Positions 1-5,132 of a stretch of DNA of 6,039 nucleotides are shown here, piece by piece. The translations under genes were made by a program, and so were the position numbers. How positions within the stretch are numbered: position 1 is the stretch's first letter; the number at the start of each line of letters is the position of its first letter. The DNA comes from Bacilli bacterium (GTDB lineage: Bacteria > Bacillota_I > Bacilli_A > RF39 > UBA660). Under the pieces are notes generated by a model. It did not search any database. It saw nothing but the letters and a program-made list of their open reading frames with translations, and was not told where the DNA came from. The stretch is from NCBI GenBank assembly GCA_900751815.1, contig CAADST010000116.1, forward strand, positions 1-6,039. Direction: 5' to 3'.

Positions 1-142
1 AGTTGTAGCAGTAGTTAATTTTCCACCACTTAAGGTAAGTGAAGTTAAAAGTGAAGTTCTAGTACTAGGTGCAGAAACACCAGATGGTGTAGTACTTCTT
101 ACAACAGATAAATTAGTCGCAAATGGTGCAATGGTTGATTAA
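1..142 (+). CDS. csaA: CsaA-type tRNA-binding-fold protein, 3' end only
   Basis: The frame beginning at base 2 is open from the window edge and stops at TAA 140-142, leaving the last 46 residues. The piece contains VVNFPP followed by SEVLVLGAE, then GVVLLTTDK and a terminal NGAMVD. This order is the C-terminal half of the CsaA / EMAP-II-like OB-fold family, as I remember it from Bacillus CsaA (VVNFPP, KSEVLVLG, VVLL, PNG). Family members are about 110 residues long, so roughly 60 residues lie upstream of the window. CsaA is a small cytoplasmic homodimer described as a secretion-related chaperone and tRNA-binding protein; its true substrate is debated. The C-terminal domain of methionyl-tRNA synthetase has the same fold, but VVNFPP favours CsaA. 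The stretch is visibly less AT-rich than its neighbours, as expected for a conserved gene. The next start codon lies one base past the stop, so the following gene is probably co-transcribed. Confidence 0.72.
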   Translation, partial: VVAVVNFPPLKVSEVKSEVLVLGAETPDGVVLLTTDKLVANGAMVD

Positions 143-143
143 T

Positions 144-236
144 ATGAAAAAATTAAGAATTATAATTGATATAATAATGTTTATTTTAATAATTATCCTA
201 ATGGGTTATCATATTACAGATAATAAAAATTCATGA
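144..236 (+). pseudogene. N-terminal fragment of the frameshifted DUF4405 membrane protein gene
   Basis: ATG 144 opens a 30-residue frame that ends at TGA 234-236. It begins MKKLRIIIDIIM and forms one hydrophobic helix (about residues 5-20) ending in MGYHITDN. This is the typical first helix of DUF4405 / flavinylation-associated cytochrome proteins, with a histidine just after the helix. In the +1 frame the protein continues directly as HEYIGITTFVLF from base 232 and joins the longer open frame downstream. Removing one base in the A/T run 226-231 would give DNKN-HEYIG with no gap, so a single-base insertion is the simplest explanation. Either the gene is broken in this strain, the base is a sequencing error, or there is a +1 frameshift at the TGA. 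No strong ribosome binding site is visible; translation could be coupled to the CsaA stop one base upstream. Confidence 0.7.
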
Positions 237-267
237 ATATATAGGAATAACTACCTTTGTTTTATTT

Positions 268-792
268 ATGATCCATCACATAATAAATTATCGTTATTAT
301 AAAAATTTATTTAAAGGAAAGTATAATTTTGGGAGGATATTTAGTTTAGTAATTGATGCTTTATTACTTATAGCTATGCTTGGTACGATGATTAGTAGTA
401 TTATGATATCTAGTGAAGTATTTGCATTTTTAGGAATTACTACAACTAATATTGGTAGAAGACTTCATTTAGTAGCAACATCTTGGTGTTTTATACTTAT
501 GGCAATTCACATAGGAATGCATCTAAATGCCTTTGTTTATAAAATGAAAAACAAATTAAAAAATAGTAACTTTGAATATGCGGTTTATGTTATTTTAATT
601 CTTGTTATTATTTATGGCATATATGCCTTTATTAAACATAGATTATGGCAAGATATGCTATTACTTGTAGATTTTAAGTTTTTTGATTATAACCAAAGTC
701 CTATTATGTTTTATTTAGAATATTTAGGAATAGTGATATTTATTGCAAGTTTTACTTGTTTAATAACTAAATTAATAAATAAAAAGAAATAG
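268..792 (+). CDS. DUF4405 / flavinylation-associated cytochrome-like membrane protein, main part
   Basis: This is the larger part of a gene whose true start is probably ATG 144; the frame is already open from base 202 and continues the family sequence from base 232. No ribosome binding site precedes ATG 268, and starting there would cut a helix in half, so 268 is only the first in-frame ATG. The 174 residues give about four more membrane helices, at residues 24-48, 65-86, 103-123 and 148-170. The family pattern MIHHIINYRYYKNLFKGKY is followed by RRLHLV and IHIGMHL. Histidines 3, 4, 67, 81 and 85 are plausible haem b ligands. DUF4405 proteins are membrane cytochromes thought to pass electrons to extracytoplasmic flavoproteins. 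No FMN-binding or ApbE partner is visible here. The rebuilt protein would be about 216 residues, a normal length. It ends at TAG 790-792, next to the terminator. Confidence 0.72.
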   Translation: MIHHIINYRYYKNLFKGKYNFGRIFSLVIDALLLIAMLGTMISSIMISSEVFAFLGITTTNIGRRLHLVATSWCFILMAIHIGMHLNAFVYKMKNKLKNSNFEYAVYVILILVIIYGIYAFIKHRLWQDMLLLVDFKFFDYNQSPIMFYLEYLGIVIFIASFTCLITKLINKKK

Positions 793-820
793 ATTGTTAG
801 TTTTGTAACAATCTTTTTTT
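791..820. terminator. Bidirectional intrinsic terminator between convergent genes
   Basis: A perfect 9-bp stem, AGATTGTTA (791-799) paired with TAACAATCT (806-814), encloses a 6-base loop. On the plus strand it is followed by a run of T to base 820. Read on the minus strand, the hairpin is followed by ATTTCTTTTT (790-781), so it can stop transcription from both sides. The stop codon of the minus-strand gene (799-797) lies inside the second arm. Confidence 0.85.
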
Positions 821-2131
821 AAATATTATTTTACTTAAGATATTTTTTAAAATAACTGTATGTTCTAATTGAGTAGATTTATTTAAAGTAAGTTTACTTA
901 TGATGTTACTAGTATCTATTATTAATTTATCTATTTTCTCAATACTTATTTTAGATTTTAACATTTCATCTATTTTCTGTTCATAACATTTAGTTAAAAA
1001 TAAATCTAATTTTAAATAATCTTTTTCTAATTGATTATTTATTATTTTTTCAAGAGTTATATTTATATTATTTATAGCAGATAAATTATTATTAAAAATA
1101 CTTTTAGATATTCTTTTATAATCTTTATTGAATTTTTGTAATACTTTAGTAGAATCTAAATAATTTATTTGAAAGAAATCTTTTAAACCAATTAATGAAA
1201 GCATTATATTCCCATAATTAAAAATTGTACTATAAGCACTAAAAGGACGAGTTAAATTAAGATAACTACCCTTAACACTAATAAATTTTTTACAATTTGG
1301 TTCATCAAAAGAATTCATATTATATCTTGATTCTACTTCTTGAAATAATTCATTTATATACTCATATTTTTGTAAACTCATATTATTTAATCCAACATTA
1401 AAATTAATTTCATTATCATTTTTTATAATATTATTATATTTATTATTATAAATTGTCCTCAAATCATGTAGGATATCCATAAATATTTCATTATCACTTT
1501 TTATTCTTTCTAAAGAAATATCTTCTAATAATTCTATTTTGTTTTTTTCTAATACATCACTTAATTTTTCATATAATAAGTTTCTATTATCATGATAAAT
1601 AGAAATACCATTAGAACATTTAATTTTTAGAGCATGACCTAATTCATGGTCAAATACTTGAGCTATAAACATATTAAAGTATTTTTTAATATACTCATTT
1701 ATATTATCCGGAATATCGGGAATGTCCACAATATATTTACTTAAAGCATCATGAGTAAAGTAAATAGCTTTATTACGAGTTTGATAATAGTTAGTATTAG
1801 CATTTGGATCATGGTTTATATAAACTTTTTTTAAATTATTAAATAATCTATTTAATAAAAAATCTTCTAAATTATAATATCCGTTATTATCTTTTATAGC
1901 ATAGCTCGTAAATGAATCTTCTTTTGTTGATATTTTGGAATATACTTCTTTATACATATAATATCTATTAATTATTCCCAAAGTGATATATTCTTTATAC
2001 TTTTCTGTGGGAATAATATCTGTTTTAAAGTAACAAGATATTAGTTCATATACCTTTCTTTCAATACTTTCAGATTCATTTGAAATGTCGTTTTTGACTT
2101 TTTCAAAATATTTTTCATAACTTAAATACAT
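797..2131 (-). CDS. Uncharacterised HExxH (gluzincin-like) metallopeptidase candidate
   Basis: A 444-residue protein I cannot assign to a named family. The clearest feature is HELGHALK at residues 162-169, the HExxH zinc-binding and catalytic motif, in a helix that starts near residue 150 (YFNMFIAQVFDHELGHALK). About 90 residues later, INELFQEVES (259-268) resembles the helix that supplies the third, glutamate, zinc ligand in gluzincins; E261 or E265 are candidates. The C-terminal part (about 325-440) is Lys/Ile/Asn-rich and probably helical. There is no signal peptide or membrane segment, so it is predicted to be cytoplasmic unless exported by a non-classical route. The start at 2131 is fixed by AAAAGGAG (2146-2139), seven bases upstream. 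The gene stands alone, convergent with the DUF4405 gene and divergent from copA. Its promoter has an extended -10 and two Spo0A-like boxes, hinting at control in sporulation or stationary phase. Proteolytic activity and target are inference only. Confidence 0.6.
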   Translation of the reverse strand: MYLSYEKYFEKVKNDISNESESIERKVYELISCYFKTDIIPTEKYKEYITLGIINRYYMYKEVYSKISTKEDSFTSYAIKDNNGYYNLEDFLLNRLFNNLKKVYINHDPNANTNYYQTRNKAIYFTHDALSKYIVDIPDIPDNINEYIKKYFNMFIAQVFDHELGHALKIKCSNGISIYHDNRNLLYEKLSDVLEKNKIELLEDISLERIKSDNEIFMDILHDLRTIYNNKYNNIIKNDNEINFNVGLNNMSLQKYEYINELFQEVESRYNMNSFDEPNCKKFISVKGSYLNLTRPFSAYSTIFNYGNIMLSLIGLKDFFQINYLDSTKVLQKFNKDYKRISKSIFNNNLSAINNINITLEKIINNQLEKDYLKLDLFLTKCYEQKIDEMLKSKISIEKIDKLIIDTSNIISKLTLNKSTQLEHTVILKNILSKIIFKKRLLQN

Positions 2132-2152
2132 ATAAATTCTCCTTTTGGTTTG

Positions 2153-2163
2153 CTATAATACCA
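2153..2163 (-). promoter_or_regulatory. Extended -10 promoter of the HExxH gene
   Basis: On the minus strand, TGG (2163-2161) leads directly into TATTAT (2160-2155), an extended -10 element. The predicted RNA start is near 2148, giving a leader of about 17 bases that contains AAAAGGAG. At normal 17-bp spacing the -35 hexamer would be CAATAT, which is poor. A better -35-like TCGACA lies 21 bp away, inside the proximal Spo0A-like box. A weak or over-spaced -35 overlapped by an activator site is typical of activator-dependent promoters. Confidence 0.5.
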
Positions 2164-2180
2164 CATTCGTTTTAAAAATA

Positions 2181-2200
2181 TTGTCGAATCTTGTCGAATC
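2181..2200. promoter_or_regulatory. Two tandem Spo0A-box-like direct repeats
   Basis: TTGTCGAATC occurs twice back to back (2181-2190 and 2191-2200). Each copy contains TTGTCGAA, an exact match to the Spo0A-binding consensus (0A box, core TGNCGAA). The copies are one helical turn apart, the arrangement bound by a Spo0A dimer. Relative to the predicted start of the minus-strand gene (about 2148) they cover -33 to -52, overlapping the -35 region. Relative to the copA start they lie at about -67 to -86. They therefore most likely serve the minus-strand gene. Whether this organism encodes Spo0A cannot be seen in the window. Confidence 0.6.
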
Positions 2201-2201
2201 A

Positions 2202-2226
2202 CTTAATTTTTTTAAAAAAAATTAAG
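2202..2226. repeat. 25-bp A/T palindrome in the divergent promoter region
   Basis: CTTAATTTTTTT (2202-2213) and AAAAAAATTAAG (2215-2226) are perfect 12-bp inverted arms around a single base. No gene ends here, so a terminator role is unlikely. It lies just upstream of the twin boxes as seen from the minus-strand gene, and about 30 bp upstream of the copA -10. It could be an UP-element, a bent A-tract region or a regulator site; the sequence alone does not decide. Confidence 0.55.
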
Positions 2227-2249
2227 AAATATACCAAAATTTACTTAAA

Positions 2250-2260
2250 TGTTATATAAT
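2250..2260 (+). promoter_or_regulatory. -10 element of the copA-copZ operon
   Basis: TATAAT lies at 2255-2260. The overlapping TGT-TATATA (2250-2258) also reads as an extended -10. No good -35 is found 16-18 bp upstream (TACCAA at 2232-2237). The predicted RNA start is 2265-2268, practically on the start codons of the copper ATPase gene. No CopY-type TACANNTGTA operator or GC-rich CsoR site is visible near it. Confidence 0.55.
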
Positions 2261-2267
2261 ATTAGTG

Positions 2268-4454
2268 ATGTTTATGAAAAAAATAGTATTAAAAATATCG
2301 GGGATGACTTGTAGTGCTTGTTCATCTGGTCTAGAAAAATATTTAAATAAACAAAAAGGAATAATTAGTGCGAGCATCAATTTGGTATTAAGTATTGCTA
2401 CAATTGAATATGAGAAAATACTTGTAAAAGATATTGAAAAATATATAGAAAACGCCGGATTTAAAAGTGCTGGAGAATTTAAAAATATAAGTGAAGTTGA
2501 AAATAAAAAGTCCGAGAAGATAAAATTAATTATTTTGGGTGTAATTATAGTATTTATGATGTATGTAGGAATGAATCACATGTTTAATTTACCAAATGTT
2601 TCACTGCTTAATCATAATCATCCAATAATACTTGCATCATTTATGTTTATTGTTACAATAATTTTCTTAATATATGGATTTGATATAATAAGAAATGGTT
2701 GGAAGAATTTAATTCATTTAATTCCTAATATGGACACTTTAGTAATGTTTAGTGTAGTATGTAGCTTTTTATATAGTCTTTATGGCTTTATAGAGATTAT
2801 TTTAGGAAATACAGAATTTGTTCATAATTTATATTTTGAATCAACTTGTATGATTATTTATTTTATTAAATTAGGAAGATTTATTGAAGGTATTAGTAAA
2901 GATAAAACAAAGAGTGCTTTAAGTGATTTAGTCCAAATAACTCCAGATTATGCGATATTAAAAAAGAAGAACAAAGAAATTAAAGTAACAATTGATGAGG
3001 TTAAATCGGGGGATATTTTAATTAGTAGGGCTGGAGAGAAAATAGCAGTTGATGGTATAGTAGAGAGTGGCAAAAGTTATGTCGATGAATCATTTATTAC
3101 TGGAGAAAGTAAGCCAGCGTTAAAAATAAAAGATGCAAAAGTTATCGCTGGTTCTATACTTTATGACGGATTTTTAGAATACATTGCTACTGACATTGGT
3201 AAAAACTCAACCATTTCTAAAATTATTGAAATAGTAATTAATGCAACATCTAATAAAAGTAAAATTCAAAAACTAGCTGATAAAATAAGTGGTTATTTTG
3301 TCCCAATAGTATTTATTATTGCTTTTATTACTTTTATTGTTCATTTGTTTTTAGGTGCGTCTTTCAGTGAATCTTTAATATACTTTGTAACAGTGTTAGT
3401 TGTTGCTTGTCCTTGCGCTTTGGGTTTAGCAGTTCCTTTAGTAGTTGTAGTAAGTAATGGGCTTTGTGCTGAAAGGGGAATATTTCTTAAAAATGGTGAT
3501 GTAATAGAAACGGCTCGCAATATTGATACAATAGTTTTTGATAAAACCGGGACTTTAACAAATGGTAAGTTAAATATATATAAAGTATTTAATTATTCGA
3601 AGCTGAATGATTCAGAATTATTAAATATTGTTGGTAATATAGAATCTCTTTCTAATCATCCTGTATCTACAGCATTTAGTACCAAAGAAAAACTAGATGT
3701 TAATAATTATGAAGTTATAAATGGTGTAGGGATTAAAGGGAGTATTAATAATAAAACTTATTATTTAGGTAATGCTATTTTTTTAGAAAAACTAAAAATT
3801 AGAAATAATTATGCGGATGATTATTCTGAGTTAATCAATAGCGGTTGTAGTATAGTTTATGTGATTGAAAATAAAAAAGTACTTGCATTAATTGGAGTTC
3901 GTGATACTATAAGAAAAGATGTAAAAAAAGCTATTAAAGAATTTGGCAAAAATAATGTCGATGTATATATGTTAACGGGTGATAATCCTATTACTGCAGG
4001 TATTATTGCTAAAGAAGTAGGAATTAAAGAAGTCATTGCAAATGCCCTTCCGCAGGATAAAGATAAATACATTGCTGATTTAATTAATGAAGGCAAGTTT
4101 GTTGCTATGGTTGGTGATGGTATAAATGATGCTCCAGCTTTAACGAAAGCAAGTATTGCTATAAGTATTAATGAAGGAACAGATATTGCAGTAGATTCAG
4201 CAGATGTTATACTTATGAATAATGATATTAATAACATTTTAGATTTAATAAAAATAAGTAAAAAGGCATATAAAATTATTAAACAGAATTTATTTTGGGC
4301 ATTTTTATATAATGTATGTATGATACCAATTGCATCTGGTGTATTTGCTAGCTTTGGTTTTGTTTTAAGTCCAATGATTGGTAGTATTGCTATGGTTATT
4401 AGTAGTATAACTGTTGTGTTAAATTCGTTAAGACTAAGGAGGATGAAAATATGA
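2268..4454 (+). CDS. copA: Copper-exporting P1B-type ATPase
   Basis: This is an integral membrane pump that uses ATP to export Cu(I) from the cytoplasm. With the start at ATG 2268 it has 728 residues. One N-terminal HMA domain (about 4-68) carries GMTCSAC (C15, C18). Helices follow at about 85-104, 120-139, 155-174 and 188-206. The actuator domain has TGES (278-281). Helices 5 and 6 are at about 342-399, with the CPC metal site at 381-383. Then come DKTGT (425-429, phosphorylated Asp), SNHP (462-465), TGDN (570-573) and GDGINDAP (616-623). The last two helices carry Tyr-Asn (681-682) and MVISS (709-713), which with CPC mark the Cu(I) subgroup. HNH residues near 115-118 face outward. GTG 2265, ATG 2268 and ATG 2274 are all possible starts. 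None has a clear ribosome binding site, and the predicted RNA start sits on them, suggesting a leaderless message. The stop overlaps the next start as ATGA. Confidence 0.95.
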   Translation: MFMKKIVLKISGMTCSACSSGLEKYLNKQKGIISASINLVLSIATIEYEKILVKDIEKYIENAGFKSAGEFKNISEVENKKSEKIKLIILGVIIVFMMYVGMNHMFNLPNVSLLNHNHPIILASFMFIVTIIFLIYGFDIIRNGWKNLIHLIPNMDTLVMFSVVCSFLYSLYGFIEIILGNTEFVHNLYFESTCMIIYFIKLGRFIEGISKDKTKSALSDLVQITPDYAILKKKNKEIKVTIDEVKSGDILISRAGEKIAVDGIVESGKSYVDESFITGESKPALKIKDAKVIAGSILYDGFLEYIATDIGKNSTISKIIEIVINATSNKSKIQKLADKISGYFVPIVFIIAFITFIVHLFLGASFSESLIYFVTVLVVACPCALGLAVPLVVVVSNGLCAERGIFLKNGDVIETARNIDTIVFDKTGTLTNGKLNIYKVFNYSKLNDSELLNIVGNIESLSNHPVSTAFSTKEKLDVNNYEVINGVGIKGSINNKTYYLGNAIFLEKLKIRNNYADDYSELINSGCSIVYVIENKKVLALIGVRDTIRKDVKKAIKEFGKNNVDVYMLTGDNPITAGIIAKEVGIKEVIANALPQDKDKYIADLINEGKFVAMVGDGINDAPALTKASIAISINEGTDIAVDSADVILMNNDINNILDLIKISKKAYKIIKQNLFWAFLYNVCMIPIASGVFASFGFVLSPMIGSIAMVISSITVVLNSLRLRRMKI

Positions 4455-4669
4455 AATATGAATTAACAATTGATGGAATTAAATGTGTTGGTTGTGTAAC
4501 CCGTATTAAAAATGTAGTAGAAAATATTAAAGGGGTTATAAGTTATGATATAACTCTTGATACTAAAGTATTAACTATTACTGTAAAAAAAGAGAGTGTG
4601 TTAGATGAAGTAATTAAAAAGATTACTGATCTAGGCTTCGAAGTTAAAGATAAAATTGTATGCAAGTAG
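4451..4669 (+). CDS. copZ: CopZ-like HMA-domain copper chaperone
   Basis: A 72-residue protein forming a single heavy-metal-associated (ferredoxin-like) domain. It has the metal loop GIKCVGC (C12, C15), a hydrophobic core with KGVISYDITLDTKVLTI, and a final helix ending ITDLGFEV. It probably binds Cu(I) in the cytoplasm and passes it to the ATPase encoded just upstream. The start overlaps the copA stop by ATGA and is preceded by a strong AAGGAGG (4436-4442), eight bases away, so the two genes are one translationally coupled operon. Oddities are Ile-Lys instead of the usual Met-Thr before the first cysteine, and an extra cysteine at residue 71, next to the C-terminus. Mercury or another soft metal cannot be excluded, but the partner ATPase points to copper. 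The stop codon lies in the loop of the terminator hairpin. Confidence 0.85.
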   Translation: MKYELTIDGIKCVGCVTRIKNVVENIKGVISYDITLDTKVLTITVKKESVLDEVIKKITDLGFEVKDKIVCK

Positions 4670-4681
4670 CATACTTTTTTT
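4658..4681 (+). terminator. Intrinsic terminator of the copA-copZ operon
   Basis: A 6-bp stem, GTATGC (4658-4663) with GCATAC (4669-4674), encloses a 5-base loop and is followed by seven T, then A and more T. The TAG stop of the HMA gene (4667-4669) spans the loop and the first base of the descending arm. The terminator separates the copper genes from the next promoter, which begins 20 bases later. Confidence 0.75.
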
Positions 4682-4700
4682 ATTTTTTAATAATATATTA

Positions 4701-4729
4701 TTGACAACTGTCATATACTGTTATATACT
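4701..4729 (+). promoter_or_regulatory. Housekeeping promoter of the gntR-ABC operon
   Basis: A perfect -35 TTGACA (4701-4706) and a near-consensus -10 TATACT (4724-4729) are separated by exactly 17 bp. The predicted RNA start is near 4736, directly before the ribosome binding site AAGGAGG (4737-4743). Such a strong promoter would be on constantly unless repressed, which fits the operator repeats over its -10. Confidence 0.85.
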
Positions 4730-4736
4730 GTATAAC
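4712..4736. promoter_or_regulatory. Probable GntR operator overlapping the -10
   Basis: Two near-identical units, CATATACTGTTATA (4712-4725) and TATATACTGTATAA (4722-4735), repeat with a 10-bp period. The second contains the perfect 11-bp palindrome TATACTGTATA (4724-4734) and the inverted repeat GTTATA-N5-TATAAC (4720-4736). The repeats cover the -10 and the RNA start of the gntR gene, so binding by its own product would block transcription. The binding protein is inferred from position. Confidence 0.55.
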
Positions 4737-4748
4737 AAGGAGGTAATA

Positions 4749-5132
4749 ATGCGAATAATAATAAGTAATAGTAGTTCTACTCCGATATATGAACAAATTA
4801 AAAATGCCATTATCAATCAAATAATGGATGGGGAATTAAAAGAAGATGAGGCCTTACCTTCGATTAGGGCTTTAGCACAAGATATTAAAATAAGTGTAAT
4901 GACGATAAAAAAAGCTTATGATGAATTAGAAAGCGAAGGATATATTGTATCAAGACAAGGTAAAGGAACATTTGTTGCTCCGAAAAATAGTGAACTTGTT
5001 AAAGAACAGGCCCAAAAAGATATTGAAAAATATTTAGAAAAAATGATAGACATTGCCAAGAATTTTAATATAAGTAAAGATGAATTAATTGAGCTTTTAA
5101 ATATATTTTATGGAGATGATGAAAATGAATAA
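4749..5132 (+). CDS. GntR-family transcriptional regulator, YtrA type
   Basis: A 127-residue DNA-binding repressor. The N-terminal winged helix-turn-helix (about 9-76) shows the GntR hallmarks PIYEQIKNAI, LPSIRALAQD, the recognition region SVMTIKKAYDELESEGYI and the wing SRQGKGTFV. Only about 50 residues follow, predicted helical (EQAQKDIEKYLEKMIDIA, then an amphipathic helix). This is the short dimerisation tail of the YtrA subfamily, not the larger effector domains of FadR or HutC types. The start at ATG 4749 is chosen because of AAGGAGG (4737-4743), five bases upstream, and the promoter at 4701-4729. A longer in-frame opening from TTG 4656 would begin within the previous gene and its terminator. 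YtrA-type regulators usually sit in front of ABC transporter genes and repress them, as here. The last eight bases overlap the next gene. The inducer is unknown; cell-envelope antibiotics are known triggers for some relatives. Confidence 0.9.
   Translation: MRIIISNSSSTPIYEQIKNAIINQIMDGELKEDEALPSIRALAQDIKISVMTIKKAYDELESEGYIVSRQGKGTFVAPKNSELVKEQAQKDIEKYLEKMIDIAKNFNISKDELIELLNIFYGDDENE

Noticed and set aside
144..236. TGA read as tryptophan (mycoplasma-type code)
   Set aside because: All Trp codons seen in the DUF4405, copA and ABC ATPase genes are TGG. Reading through TGA 234 stays in the wrong frame, and the copA TGA forms a normal ATGA overlap.
2202..2226. The A/T palindrome as an intrinsic terminator
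   Set aside because: Both flanking genes begin here and point away from it, so no transcript is expected to end at this point.
2251..2265. GTTATATAAT near copA as a second GntR operator
   Set aside because: It shares only GTTATATA with the 4720-4736 site. The palindromic TACTGTATA part is absent, and the similarity is explained by both being -10 regions.
3857..4237. 126-aa open frame on the minus strand inside copA
   Set aside because: It lies antisense to the conserved ATP-binding part of copA, is low in complexity (Ser/Ile/Leu-rich), has no promoter or ribosome binding site, and is best explained as a shadow of the copA codons.
4656..4748. Longer N-terminus for the GntR protein, starting at TTG 4656
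   Set aside because: It would start within the copZ gene and translate the terminator, promoter and ribosome binding site. The added residues are not part of the GntR fold, and ATG 4749 has a strong ribosome binding site.
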